Positions 13,901 through 25,570 of a DNA stretch of 64,000 nt are shown in pieces (positions within the stretch are counted from its first letter, which is position 1; each line of letters starts with the position of its first letter). Source of the DNA: Paragordius varius (taxonomy: Eukaryota > Nematomorpha); the NCBI GenBank assembly GCA_964247055.1, contig OZ176054.1, positions 7,502,001-7,566,000 on the forward strand. The letters are read 5' to 3'. The translations under genes and the position numbers were made by a program. The notes below the pieces were generated by a model. It made no database searches and was not told the DNA's origin. It saw only the letters and a list, made by a program, of their open reading frames with translations.

Positions 13901-14066
13901 CAATGGTGTCCAACATGCAGCCCGCAAATTTGGAAGTCCATAAATAAAATATGCTGATAAAATTTGATAATTGATATTTCCGAAACAATTTTAAAATCTA
14001 ATAAATTATTTAAAAATGCCAATATTTTCAATGCGGCCCGCAAAACCGTTTTGTTGGTGACCCCTG
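13901..14066. mobile_element. Small hAT-like MITE
   Basis: The left end CAATGGTGTCCAACATGCAG and right end GGTGACCCCTG fit the CAGGGGTGTCCAA / GCGGCCCGC style of hAT terminal repeats; CAGCCCGC near the left pairs with GCGGCCCG near the right. No clear 8-bp target duplication is visible, so the border calls are approximate. Confidence 0.5.
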
Positions 14067-14414
14067 ATCAATTAATAAGCTCATAATAGAACTCTATGGA
14101 GAAATTATTTACAAGATACGATACTTTTGGGGCAACCTCTTCAATAAACACTTTATGTTTTAAATATTGATAAAGTTATGGATAAATTATATATTCGTCA
14201 ATTAGTTTTGGTAATCAAGGTGGATCGAAGGTATTTAATTAATTCTTACGACGTAAAGCATATACCAATTTCTCTGCACTTTACCATATCATAATGTGAC
14301 CAGATATTTTGACTGTGACCCAGTACAAAATTAAAACATACTTGGTCTGTTTTTACATCGGTGTGGTATATTACACAATTTCCACAAAAAAATATCCAGA
14401 TGAAATATATTTAT

Positions 14415-14650
14415 CCTGATAGGTAAATATCAGGATTATCATGGTGCCTTTTGTTCAAATTTTTAGATGTAGGCCCTAAAAGTCCTAAATTTTTTGGCTC
14501 TTTTAAAATACGCAAAAATTCCGACATTGTGCAATAATTTAAAATATATGCTATATTGTGATATCGACTAAATATATTTTTAAAAAAATGCATACTATCG
14601 AAATTCAATTTTTAGCAAAATTTTGTAAAGCGTTATTTGAAAAAAGGGAT
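14415..14650 (+). repeat. Family C fragment
   Basis: Shares GGCTCTTTTAAAAT, CGCAAAAATTC, ATATGCTA and AAGCGTT in the same order as 22235-22420. It is diverged and non-coding. Confidence 0.45.
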
Positions 14651-14936
14651 AATAAAATGATCCACATATGAGGATTATTTCGAAGCATTTAATAGCTATG
14701 ATCTCATAGGAATTTTATAAACGGTGCATTGATACTAATTTATTGTTTACTTGGGGGAAAAATAGATTTAAAAAATTATTTTTACTTTGTTTTTTTTGAA
14801 AAAATGGCAATTTACGGAAAAGCGGTAAAAAGAGGGCCTAAATTAAAAAGGCGGGCCGGCTATGTTCGGCGCAATCGAAAATAACTAAACAAAAATTATA
14901 TTTAAAATTGAATGGTTTAACAGGTTCTCCGGAAAA

Positions 14937-15218
14937 GTGTCTCAAAGACACTATTTTTGTGGACTTCTGTCTTCAAAAAACCCCGTTTTTTTACACGGGG
15001 TGGGCTACTGGGGGCCTAATTCAAAAAAAGGGCAAAGCTATTGTCGGGGCATTCATAATGATTATATTTTTTATTTGGATTTAAATGGGTCTACCGGTTT
15101 TCTGGAAACAGATCACAAAGCCAGCATTTTCCATTTTTATAAATATATAGATTCGATAATTGTAAACAATTTTCTCACTCAGAATTATTGTGTTTTACAA
15201 AAATTCACCAAAATTTGA
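14937..15218 (+). CDS. Unrecognised 93-codon open reading frame
   Basis: An open frame with a locally GC-richer start, beginning at a non-ATG codon and ending TGA at 15216-15218. The peptide contains GVGYWGPNSKKGQSYCRG and NDYIFYLDLNGSTGF. I recognise no family. The +1 frame is also partly open, so this could be a decayed transposon gene or chance. No splice partners are obvious. Family A begins about 90 bp downstream. Confidence 0.2.
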   Translation: MSQRHYFCGLLSSKNPVFLHGVGYWGPNSKKGQSYCRGIHNDYIFYLDLNGSTGFLETDHKASIFHFYKYIDSIIVNNFLTQNYCVLQKFTKI

Positions 15219-15305
15219 AAGCAAACAAACCTTTAAATTAAAATTTTCAACCAATATTAATGTTCAACATCATCGAATTATTTAGAAAAACGGTTTTATT
15301 ATATC

Positions 15306-15888
15306 TTAACACTTCGATTCAAATTGGGGTATACCCCAGACAAAATTTAAATTAAAATTTTCAAAAAACTACTGAAGGAAACGGTCGCGATTTAAATTAA
15401 TGCTTCTATCCTGATAAATATTATATAAATATGTCAAAATATCATGATGAAATTTTGTTTTGAAAAAAAAGTTCCATCTCAAACTACTTCGACGCCATTT
15501 TTATTTTACAAAATTTTTGCAAAATATCGTCTTCATTTAATTTTAAGGGTAAAACTAAAGCTAATTTTTTATATAAATTATATCTAACGTTGATCGAAAT
15601 AGAAAAAGCGGTTTATTTTGTATTATTTTTTAATTTTAAAACTGACACATGTCACGTTGACGAAATTTTTACCTTTCGGTTTTAGCTCAAAATAAGTAAT
15701 ATCAAGTAATTTTGAATAAAGTTTTTTATATATTTCGGTTTTTTAATGTTATATAAGTGCAAAATTTTGCCATGGTTTTGATTCCTTCCATACTTTTTAA
15801 GGTATTTGATTTTAAACAGGCCTGGGGTATCCAACTACCCCAATTTGAATCAAAGGACAAAAATGAGTGTGTTGTATCCAAGTGTTAA
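15306..15888 (+). mobile_element. Family A non-autonomous element, TTAACACTT ends
   Basis: Begins TTAACACTTCGATTCAAATT and ends TTGTATCCAAGTGTTAA. Near both ends is a GATTCAAATTGGGGT block, inverted on the right. A homologous element lies at 43633-44183 and a diverged inverted copy at 30960-31445. The TTAA at both termini may be the target duplication (as in piggyBac-type elements), or part of the inverted repeat. No transposase. Confidence 0.65.
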
Positions 15889-16199
15889 AGCGTTATACCG
15901 TTTCCATTATGCTATAAAATAGTTTACAGTATGCTTTAAAATAATATTTCAAATTTTTTTATTCAAAAAAATTAGAAAACTAATAAAAATCAAAGTTTAG
16001 AAAAAAAAATCAAGAAATATCATATCTCCTATCTAATGAGTATATAAAAAACTATTAACATGTATAATAAATTTAAAATTATATGTTATGGGGATATAAT
16101 TTTCTATATAATTTACCGTTCGATAATTATAACAAATGAACTTTCTAAACTTAATCAAACATTTATTAAAATATCATAAATATATTTGTTTAAATTTTG
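15889..16199. other. Intergenic, nothing recognised
   Basis: AT-rich sequence with no conserved coding stretch, RNA gene or clear repeat boundary. Confidence 0.3.
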
Positions 16200-16400
16200 A
16201 GGCCACTTTTTGCGGAAGTCCTGAATGAAAGAGCCAATAGCCTGAATCTTACAGTGGAGTCGGAGAAAAGTTTCGCCACTGCGCGAAAGGGTGCAATCCT
16301 AAGCGGTTCGACCGATCCAAAACCCAATTTTATGTATAAGCAAAAAATAAAATATTAACCAATTAAAAAAGGCCAATCTTAGTTTTTTACCGCAAAATAA
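16200..16400 (+). repeat. Dispersed repeat, possible LINE fragment, partner of 21595-21775
   Basis: Shares GAAAGAGCCAATAGCCT, AAAATATTAACCAATTAAA and CCAATCTTAGTTTTTTACC with the inverted copy at 21595-21775. Both can be read in frame as L(T/N)ERANSLNL followed by diverging residues, vaguely like a reverse-transcriptase thumb. That family assignment is a guess. Confidence 0.45.
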
Positions 16401-16537
16401 ACTATTTTTAAACAAATGATGGGGTTATTTTTACAGAGGTTACTACATTTAATTCTAAAATATTTTTTAATAAAAAAAGGTAATTAATTAAAAAAAATTA
16501 AATATTTTTAAATTTCAAAAAGCAGTAGAAAAGTGAG

Positions 16538-16576
16538 CGCAGTACAATCGCGGTATTTTTCTGAAACTGTACTGCG
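16538..16576. repeat. Perfect 8-bp inverted repeat (hairpin)
   Basis: CGCAGTAC at 16538-16545 pairs with GTACTGCG at 16569-16576 across a 23-nt loop, about 100 bp upstream of the 5S-like sequence. Function unknown. Confidence 0.5.
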
Positions 16577-16675
16577 AAAAACACCCTATCTGGTCACATT
16601 AACATATCACAAACATTGCAGTTTGTATTATTGCGCATATCAATAATTTATATATCAAATAATTGAACAAACCAT

Positions 16676-16779
16676 CATATTACGACCATATCACGTTGAA
16701 AGCACCGGTTCCCTTCCGAACACCGAAGTTAAGCAACGTTGAGCCCGGTTAGTACTTGGATGGGTGACCGCCTGGGAGT
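16676..16779 (+). pseudogene. 5S rRNA gene copy lacking its 3' end
   Basis: The sequence follows eukaryotic 5S rRNA closely: ACGACCATATCACG, CACCGGTTCCC, CACCGAAGTTAAGCAACGTT, GAGCCCGGTTAGTACTTGG and ATGGGTGACCGCCTGGGA. The internal promoter region (box A, intermediate element, box C) is therefore present. After CCTGGGA the sequence switches to GTTTTTTAAATT, so the last 15-20 nt, including the 3' strand of helix I, are missing. The T-run could act as an early polymerase III terminator. I call it a truncated copy, not a functional gene. Confidence 0.85.
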
Positions 16780-17757
16780 TTTTTAAATTTTATCAGTCAA
16801 ATTATTATTTTAATAAATATAAGAAACTGCAAACATGTGCCGAATAATTTAAAAAAACGGTTATAAATCGATGATTTAGGTTCCACTTAGTTTTAGTCGA
16901 ATGGAGTTATTTTCTATAATTTTGCTGGCTTAATTATTTGGATACTGTGCAGAATTAAAATTTAAACATAAAACGGCTAGATTTTGTAAACCACTTTTCT
17001 TAAAAACAAAATTAAAATATAAATGTAATTTTAAGAAAGGGTCAACGTTGTGTCAATTGAAAAAAAACACTAATATTATTTTTTGGAACCGGAATTCGGT
17101 TAAAAAAACATTCTGTATTTAGATACTTTGGTCCCAAAACTAGCTATCGGTTAGGTTTAACTGAAACGGTAGCTCCGATTCCTTATGCATGACGTAACCA
17201 TTTTCAAAAAAACATTTTGATTATATATGTTTATTCATATGATATGATAAACATAATGATAGAAATAAAATTTATTTCACTAATTTATATCTTCTCAATT
17301 ATTATTTAAGTCACTAAAATGTCTAAAATTGTCACATAGTTTCATATAGTTCAAGTTATGATTCGCTCTCTGGTATGGTAGAATGATAATTTCACTATAA
17401 ATGTCTTTTTATTTAAATATCCTTGTTGATAAACTGAATTATATAAGTGAATGTCTCAAGTTATAATCAATCAATATTTAGCAAACTTGATTTTTTTATA
17501 ATTATAAGTTTTATTACTTCTCTATATTACCTTAAAATAATGGTGGCTCCAGTAAAAAGTTTTAGTTATAATTTAATCCGATAATTATTACATTATTGTT
17601 TTTACTTATATGTTGATTATTGATTAGAAAATATTTAAATTACAGCTATATATATATATATATATAGATATTGGCGTCTTGGCGGCGCCTTGTATAAAAT
17701 ACGATACAAATACTGAGAGATCAGATTTATAAATTAATTTACTTTATTAATTGTATA
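16780..17757. other. Intergenic with a TA microsatellite
   Basis: No gene seen. A short (TA)n tract lies at about 17647-17667. The rest is featureless AT-rich DNA. Confidence 0.4.
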
Positions 17758-17871
17758 CAGTAGCGTATAGTAGCAAACAACAAATGGTTGAATTTAACAA
17801 TTCTATCCCTATGTTTTAACATTGATTTTGTTTTTTATGGACAAACTTATTTTGAATGCCATACGCTACCG
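17758..17871. mobile_element. Second copy of the CAGTAGC MITE
   Basis: CAGTAGCGTATAGTAGC at the left and GCCATACGCTACCG at the right give inverted termini matching the element at 11695-11858. The interior (TTTTTTATGGACAAA) is also related. TA flanks are present. It is shorter and more diverged than the first copy. Confidence 0.6.
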
Positions 17872-19490
17872 CATATGTATGTAATCAGGTAAAAAAGTGT
17901 CACACAAAATAATTTGTTAACAAGTTAGTGGTGACAGATGGTCATTTACTGATTAAATATTAAACTTTAGAAATTTATTTTGTTATAATATTGCTTATTA
18001 AATAAAATTCAAATATTATATATATACATACATACATACATATATAGCATTAATTTTAAAATAACCACATATTTTAAAATTTTAATAAAAAAGTTTAGAA
18101 AATTGGTAAATTACACACACACTTCACAAGAGTGTGTGAATTTTTATTAAAATCCTCCCATCACATACATGCGAAAAAATACGATATCTTCTATCTTTAT
18201 TTAATAACCACACACCTGAGTATCTTTTTTCTTTGTGTACAGGTGTTAGAAATTTTAACAAAACTATACTAAAGTTCAAATAGGATGAACAAAACTATAA
18301 AAATTTCACGGAACCAATATTGATGGGTAATAAAAATTTTAGAGGCCCCTATTTAAATTGTATGTTTATCAAGCCAAAAAATATTGTCTATAAAAGATGA
18401 GCATCTGTTAAAAATGCAAATTTTGGTCAGATTTCATGTAATTCATCAATCAATGTCAAAACATATCTAAAAGTTTTTGATATTTGAAAAGCACGAAAAC
18501 CAGGGATTTTGTATTTTATATTTTATGAGTATATTTTCGAATTATTTATGGGTGGAAGTTTAACCCAACGAGTATCAATTTATTTTTTTATGAAAAAGAT
18601 TTATAGATTAATTCCCAAAATTATTTTTCTAGCTGTATTAAAGAAGGTTATCTATTTTCTCAAAAGATATCATAATTGGGTGCTGGTAAAATGTTATATC
18701 CCACGATATAATTAAGTTTTATTAGGATAATTATGAATAACTTTTTTTCATTAAGCAAATTTAATTATATGCTCTAATATATGTTTTAGGGGCATAGTTG
18801 TAAAACTTTTTACCTTTATACCTTTCACATATAATTATTGTGTTGGTGTTGGCTAATGCCATTCCATTTCCTACTCTCATTATCATTTTTTTGAATATAA
18901 TACTTTTAATATTTTATCACTGAAGAAACAAAGAAAAATTTAACCCCCTATGCATTTAGAGATGATATTTAGGGAAAATTCTTAGATATTTTCCCATACT
19001 CTAATGTGCAATCTGCCATTATCATTGTTTATGCGAATACAGTTTAAAAATTCTCACATCAAGTTATCATTGTTTTAATTTTTTGGAATGTAATAATACA
19101 ATCTGTTATCATACAGACAACAAACACCTGGCTGGTTTTTAACATTAATATTTTTATTCATTATCATTATTATACCTAATAAATATAAATGCACTTACTA
19201 TATTGTATAGGCACGTTTTTTTATCCTTAGGTATAATAGTAATGTTATGGTGAAGTGAAGTAGTCTTCACGAACGAAAAAAAAACTTTTTTTAACAATAG
19301 AAATTTTATGTATATAATTTGAAGGTAAATATTTGGTTACCCTTCTTCTTATTTTGTAGAATAAAAAAAGGTAAATGGTTGATGAGAGTGGGTCTCACAA
19401 CAAAAGTTTTGTAACATAGGTAGGTATGTATTGTCTTTCTACACAGCAATGTATAATAACATTAGCAATACCTTGAAAAGTTGTGTTGTT
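17872..19490. other. Intergenic region upstream of the meteorin-like gene
   Basis: No exon recognised. It contains a short ATAC/ATAT tract near 18020-18045. An isolated 68-codon frame at 18509-18715 has no conserved features. Confidence 0.35.
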
Positions 19491-19497
19491 AAAAAGG

Positions 19498-19533
19498 TAT
19501 AAAAGCGTGAAGTTTTTTACATCCTTATTCAGT
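19498..19533 (+). promoter_or_regulatory. Core promoter: TATA box and initiator
   Basis: TATAAAA at 19498-19504 is followed by TTCAGT at 19528-19533, which matches the metazoan TCAGT initiator. The A at 19531 lies 33 nt from the first T of the TATA box. The first Met of the meteorin-like gene follows 46 nt later at 19577. The spacing supports a focused start site. Confidence 0.65.
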
Positions 19534-19576
19534 ACCTTTTTTCTGACTTAACAATTTACTTAAATTATTTTTTGCT

Positions 19577-20987
19577 ATGAATTACCTAAATACTATTGCA
19601 TTCACAATCGCTATTTCTTTCTATTTTATCACTAATGTAACGGTGAAAGGAGCGTCTATTAATTTGGACACAATGACACTTGGGAATAAAGAAAATTCCA
19701 TTTTGATTGCCGAATCTAACAATTGTGATATTCATGATTCCGATTTTAACAGCGATTCCAACCTTTTTTCAAGGTAATAAAATTTAAAGGGTTTTTTATT
19801 GATAACAAATTTTTTTGACTTTTTTTCTTAATTTTTTTTACCAATGTTTGATAAATTTTTATTTTCTTATAGAATAATGGATTATCTACCTAAAGCTATG
19901 ATCAAAGAATCAAATGTCATGCCCAACACCAATGAACATATCATCAAAGTTTTAACCATTCCGTGTAAAAGTGGTACTTTCACCTGGGGCCATCATGGGA
20001 AAAGGCCTACAACAAATGCCGGACAACCTCATGGATATAAACTTAAATTTATCTTTCCAACACATAAAATGGGAGCAAACTATAGAATATGCGTTCAAAG
20101 ACAAGATGAATCATTCGATTTGCCAATGGCGTATTCAACTAAATATTCTATTTTTACCCTACTCAATACGGATAAAAATTTGTTTACAAACACTCAAAAA
20201 GTCAATAACCACAGGGGAAATCATAATTGGGATGGAATGAAGCTAAAATATTTGTTAACATCATCGCACCACCAAAAAAGATCTATTGGTGCAAAATTAT
20301 CTGGTAAACCTCAACCACAATGTATTGATATGCGTACAAGTACTGATGATTTAGCAATCTTTGTCGATAATTTGGGTTCAACTTATGGAAGTAGCTTGGA
20401 TTACCTTGAATCTTTGGTAGAAGCATCTAACCAAAAAATGATTCCAAATAAATTTGCATTCCACATCACTGAAATTGATGAAGAAGTGGACGCCGATCAT
20501 GGTAAGATTTTGCTTTTCTAACTTATTAACACATTGAACTTAATAATTTAAAGGAAGCATATGAAATAAATACTTTTTTATTTCCATTCTAGAATGTGGA
20601 AAATGTAACCAGGAACAAATGCTTATGGCCTATTGCACGAGTCATGTTTTACAAGGACGCATTGATGGTTTTACCATAGATCCAACTGATGCAACACTAA
20701 CCTATGATATCTTGGTTGATTCAACCATTAGAAATGTTAAAATGGTAACAAATATGAAAAACAAAAAACCTCACACCACTACCACTCCCCATCTTATGTT
20801 GAATCAAGATCGTATTAATGGCTGTAAACCGTATAATTTGATGGAGTCATTTCTGTTTTTGGCTGATACACGCTTCTCTACTTCCAACCCTTACATCACA
20901 TGCGCTACGCCTATGAGGGAATGGAATCGGTTTTTAGCCCAAAATAGAGAAGCTCTGAAAAATTTTCCTTGTTTTGCAAACAAGTGA
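19577..20987 (+). CDS. METRNL: Meteorin-like secreted protein
   Basis: Three exons, 19577-19773, 19873-20501 and 20593-20987, with GT-AG borders and matching phases, about 406 residues (vertebrate meteorins about 290-310). Residues 1-26 form a signal peptide (NTIAFTIAISFYFITNVTV, then KGA). The middle part has the meteorin CxxGxxxW-like start (IPCKSGTFTWGH) and YRICVQ. The third exon carries the strongest match: CGKCNQEQMLMAYCTSHVL against the family's CxxCxxxELLLAACTSDFV, then FLFLADTRF, YITCATPMREWNRF and a final FPCF, giving the C-terminal NTR-like domain with conserved cysteines. Meteorins are secreted factors acting on neurons, fat or immune cells in vertebrates; the role here is unknown. 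The acidic linker after the signal peptide is extra. Confidence 0.8.
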
Positions 20988-21547
20988 TTGATTTAAACCG
21001 TCGAACGATTGTGTGAGTAAATGTAATGGATGGGACAGTTCATCTACAAGTCACAGGATATAGCAGAACAATCTTGAAACAATATCTGTTTTAAAGCATT
21101 TGACACATAAAGCGATGACAAATAAATTAGATGGCTGTTGTTAATGTAGATATATAAATATATGAAAATAAATTTATTAATATAATATTTATATCGTTCC
21201 ATTCTTTTGCATAGTTTAGCACCATATGTGTTTAAAATTACCCTAGGGCAAATTTTTTTTGCCAAATAGCATTCATTTGTCATTTTGAAAATTTACTTAC
21301 GAGGTAAATATTTAGACGAGTGTCTTTCATATCTTAACTGAATTTTGGAGTTATTTCACCTCTAAATTTAATCTTAATTGGTTTTGAACTGTCAAGTCGC
21401 ATCTCCTTATCTCATTTATTTGATTAAATAGATTGAGCTCTGGTGTAGACGAATGTTACCGGATAGGCTGTTTTTCGATGTAGAGTACTGGGTTTTCGGA
21501 AAAAAACGCTGACTTTTGTACTGCTTTTTAAATCAATTTATTATAAA
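20988..21547. other. Intergenic 3' of the meteorin-like gene
   Basis: No exon or repeat boundary recognised. Confidence 0.3.
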
Positions 21548-21784
21548 TTAATTTTTATTTATACAAATTTTTTTGCATAATTTGATATAGAGTACTCTTT
21601 GCGGAAACCCCGATTCACAATACAGTTGGGGTAAAAAACTAAGATTGGCATTTTTTTGATTGGTTAATATTTTATTTTCTGCTGGATTTATCCATAGAAT
21701 TTCCTTTGCGCAGTGACAAAATTTTACCACAAGATTTAGGCTATTGGCTCTTTCAGTCAAGGCCTCTAAATTTAAAACTAACAC
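21548..21784 (-). repeat. Inverted copy of the 16200-16400 repeat, possible LINE remnant
   Basis: The minus strand is open over 78 codons, containing LTERANSLNLVVKF and EILWINPAENKILTNQ. The nucleotide similarity to 16200-16400 shows it belongs to a dispersed repeat. A reverse-transcriptase origin is possible but unproven. Confidence 0.4.
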
Positions 21785-22069
21785 AAAATAAATTTATGTT
21801 TTAAAAATCTGATCGAGTTTCGTAAGTTCGATTATTGTTTCATTCAAGCCGTTTAATTTAAGTTATTCTTTAAATTTGGTTGAATCATAATTATCAAACG
21901 GAAAATTATACATAAAATTGTTATTTCCTTAACATATTTTAAAATTCATTATATATCACTGCGTCCATAATCGGGGGTATAAAAAATATGATGAAATAAA
22001 TATACTTTACAACAATGTATCAGGATCATTATAGTATTTGATTTTGTCGAGTGAACTAAGAAATTATTT

Positions 22070-23170
22070 GGACTATTGTGATATCTCCATATCAGAAAAT
22101 GGGAAACGCACATTTTGTTAAATAAAATTTTTTGGCCAAAGCTAAATTCTTCATTCTAAAAAATGTTACTAAAATAAATCATAAACTACATAATAAAGAA
22201 AAACAATATTTTTATAAAATTTTATTTTTCGATGTGGGCTCCGGAAGTCCCAAATTTTTGCTCTTTTAAAATTAGCTTGTCCTCTCATAATAAACGCAAA
22301 AATGCAGAGATTGCCGATAATTTTGAATATATGCTAAATTTCGACATAAATTTTTTTTCAAAAAAAAGTTATTTTGCTTAATAATTAATTTATACCAAAA
22401 CTTTGTTGAAGCGTTCTTCATACTATTTTAAGGCATGATGATATCGGTATCAAAACGCTTTATTATATTATAAAATCACTTTTCTATTAATTCGATTATG
22501 CATCACCTCAGAATTTTGATTCAAAGGTTATTAGCTTTGAAATTTAGGTAATTTTTTAAAATAATTAATATTTACATATTATAAACAAACGAATATACTA
22601 AAAATTTTGAGATGAGAGAAATGTTCAGCATCGAATTCTATGGAAAAAGTCTTTTTATAATATTTTAAACCTTTTATTGTTTCCATCATGCTTCAAAACA
22701 GGGTGAAAACACCAAAATTTTGCTATAAATTAAATTTTTAGATAAAATATCAATCGGAAAAAACTTTTTTTAATGTCAAAATTTAGCATATATTCAAAAT
22801 TATCAAGCGATTTCGGCATTTTTGCGTTTATTTTAAATGAATTAGACTAGGGGTGTCCAATATAAATATCTTCGCGGATGCTTGATTTTTGGTTTTTTAT
22901 TTAATTTGAGCCCAATTATGGATAATATATCTTCTAAATAATCATAAATTTGATTGAAATCCAATTTATTTTTTTCACATTTTTAAGAGAATTTTTGAGG
23001 ACCGAAAAAATCATGTTAAACATGCCTGAAACCATTTTATGGTAAACAAAAATTAGGACTTTCGAAGCCCACATTCAAAAACGAAATGTGCGCAATTTCG
23101 CCATTTGATACGGAGCAGTTACAGCAAAGTTTAATAACTTTCTTAAAATACTCGTAATTTTTATATCCAT
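22070..23170. repeat. Palindromic family C element with an internal insertion
   Basis: The left arm (22070-22440) is repeated in inverse orientation on the right (22600-22830, continuing at 23060-23170: AGGACTTTCGAAGCCCACAT, GATACGGAGCAG). Between the two right-arm pieces is a segment starting AGGGGTGTCCAATATAA at about 22850, which resembles the hAT-like end at 54312. I infer an insertion into the arm. No coding capacity. Confidence 0.5.
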
Positions 23171-23750
23171 TCTTTTCATTTTAATTTTCTTTTTCGTGTC
23201 TTTGTGTATTAAAAAATTAACATACTATGAAACTTTATAATAAATTTAATTCTCATAGAGAATAATTTTTTTAATACGTCCGTTTCATAATATCTGATTG
23301 TATTAGTGTAGACATGACTTTGTCTATTATATAAAAATGAAATATAAGTGGGAGCCTTTTGTCAATGTTATATTATTATACTCATATTTTATTTAATTCA
23401 TGGTGTGTCGAAATTCGGAATCCATTCCTTAATTTTTAGAGAATTATTTTAAGCGTAAATAGCAGACTTTCGAAATCCACAAAGATTGGGCATCAAACAA
23501 CATATACTTGAATGCAAAAATTAAAATGCGCCAACTGATTCTCGTTTGGCTTATTTAAATCAATCTATGATACTTATCATCATAAACTTTAAAAATTAGG
23601 AACATGAAATATTAACTCAATGTTACTCATTTTTAAAAATTAAAAACGTTTTTTTCTGTAAATTTGATATCTTAAATATCACAAAAGCCTAGCTCAAAAT
23701 TCGTGATGTCGCTTACATTAAATTCACCTTTGCATACAACCATCAAATAA
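23171..23750. other. Intergenic, nothing recognised
   Basis: AT-rich, without conserved coding or RNA signals. Confidence 0.3.
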
Positions 23751-23754
23751 AAGG

Positions 23755-23825
23755 CGTGATTGTATAGTTGGCAGGGCGACGGACTCTCACACTGCGTGCT
23801 TGAGTACGAACCCCGAAACTACGCA
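23755..23825 (+). tRNA. tRNA-Glu(CTC)-like sequence (pseudogene or SINE head)
   Basis: TGTATAGTTGG resembles the tRNA-Glu box A (TGGTCTAGTGG), ACTCTCAC matches the tRNA-Glu anticodon loop with anticodon CTC, and GAGTACGAACCCC approximates box B. The acceptor arms CGTGATT and AACTACG pair with one mismatch. Stems are imperfect, so this is more likely a pseudogene or the head of a tRNA-derived SINE than a working tRNA. Confidence 0.4.
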
Positions 23826-24710
23826 TTTTTTCGATTATCACAGTCAGCCCTGAGCAGGCGAATGTTAAAGCCACAAGTCCAAATACAATTTAAATCCTTA
23901 TCTTTTAAAATAAAAAAAAGAGGCTCTAAATTGTATTTTTTTTATAATACAACCATCAAATGTGGACTGCGTTTTTAATAGACTCGTCAAATATTGCCAT
24001 ACATGCACACTGGTACATACCTTCTATTAAAACTAAAATTAAATATAGTAAGGTAAATTTATTGTGGTTTATAAATATGAAACAATATTAAAGCTCTCCG
24101 TATTTTACGCCATGATGCCACTAGGTAAGAAACCTAGTAAAAACTAAGTTTTTATACATAATAAAATATATACTTAATTAAATTATGTATATAGAAAAGT
24201 CTAACACATTTGGACTTAAATTGTAAAGCAAAGCTTTTGCGATAATTCTAACATGTTTTATTTTAGTAAAAGACGCTATTGCCTTTGCGTTTCAGAAATT
24301 AAAACAAAAGGATTAAAATGTAAAATTTTATAACTAACTATTACACAAAGTGATCAAAGTATGTGCAAAAATAGTTAAAAAGCAATAAATAGAGACTCTA
24401 AATATCAACTATTCTTCTGGCTACTTATTTTAATCTTTTTTAGCAGTGTTAAGATAAATTGTTAAAAATGGTAATATTACTACTCTCAATTGAATATTTT
24501 CATTTAGTCCGTTAGTTGGGGATCGCAGGCCTGTTTGAAAATCTTTGCTAGAATTACCATCTAAGGGTTTAAATTTGATTTTTAGCCATAGAATAGAGTA
24601 TAGACAGAGTCTTTAATAAATTTTTTGGCGCGAAATTGATATGGAACTGAAAAAACGTTGGCTTGAATAAAAACTTTGGGTTAAATAAAGATACTAGGTT
24701 AAACAAAGAT

Positions 24711-24785
24711 ATACCATTTTTAATGCAAAAACAACATTTTTCAACCAAAAGCAACATTTTTTCAAGCCAACGCAAATGCTTTAAT
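24711..24785. repeat. Fragment of foldback family F
   Basis: ATACCATTTTTAATGCAAAA followed by CAACATTTTTCAACC and AAGCAACATTTTTTCAA repeats matches the left arm of the element at 30768-30917. The right arm is not clear. Confidence 0.45.
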
Positions 24786-24954
24786 TTATATGATATTGAG
24801 AAATGCTAGATGAAGATGCATTTAAACCTTAAATAATTTATAAAAATGTTATAACTTTGCTCAAAGAGCCATTTTCAACTCAACAATTAGTGGAATTAAT
24901 TTAAAAACATTGGAATTGATCACCTAACAAATTTTGTTTAAACCACTTACGCCT

Positions 24955-25570
24955 CCCATTCACCCTTCAACACTTCAATCTTGAACTTTACAAATCACCC
25001 TTAAAACATAATCACTTAAAAGCATGTGTGGGTTAATTAACTTAGAAAGATACACATTTTTTTGGCATAATTTAATCATTTTTCTGTTTTATCACTATAT
25101 TTTGTAAATTTAAAAAAATAAGATTTGAATTTAACCTAAATCCACAACAATGCACACTATAAAAATTAGGGTTTATGGGCAAAATTGCTTATATTGAGAT
25201 TGTTTATTTATCTTATAATTAATTATCTATCAATTTTCATGTACTAAATTTTCTTAAAATTACTTTGAAAAACTATTAAATAAGTGTTTGGTTTAGTTTT
25301 GATGAAAAAATAAATTTACTTGATAAGGCTTTAAAAAATGACCCATTTTTAATATTTTTAAAAATTGGAAAACTTTAAAACGAATTAGAGTAAACAAAAA
25401 ATATAATATATATAAAAATTCAAATTGTAAATTTAAATATGGGATAATTTATCCTGAATCGTATAATTTAGAGAGTGAATTTGTAATGTTTAATGACATC
25501 GATATGTTCATAGGTGAATTGGGGCAAATTTGAAGTGTTTAAATGCGAATTTGTAATGTTTCAATATTAA
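24955..25570. repeat. Very diverged foldback element of the TTCACCC/GGGTGAA type
   Basis: Left: CATTCACCCTTCAACACTTC and AATCACCCTTAAAAC. Right: GAGTGAATTTGTAATGTTTA and GCGAATTTGTAATGTTTC. This is the arrangement of inverted tandem-repeat arms seen at 33311 and 52643, but heavily decayed. Confidence 0.35.

Noticed and set aside
18509-18715. 68-codon plus-strand frame
   Set aside because: Low-complexity AT-rich composition, no conserved motif, no promoter or splice support.
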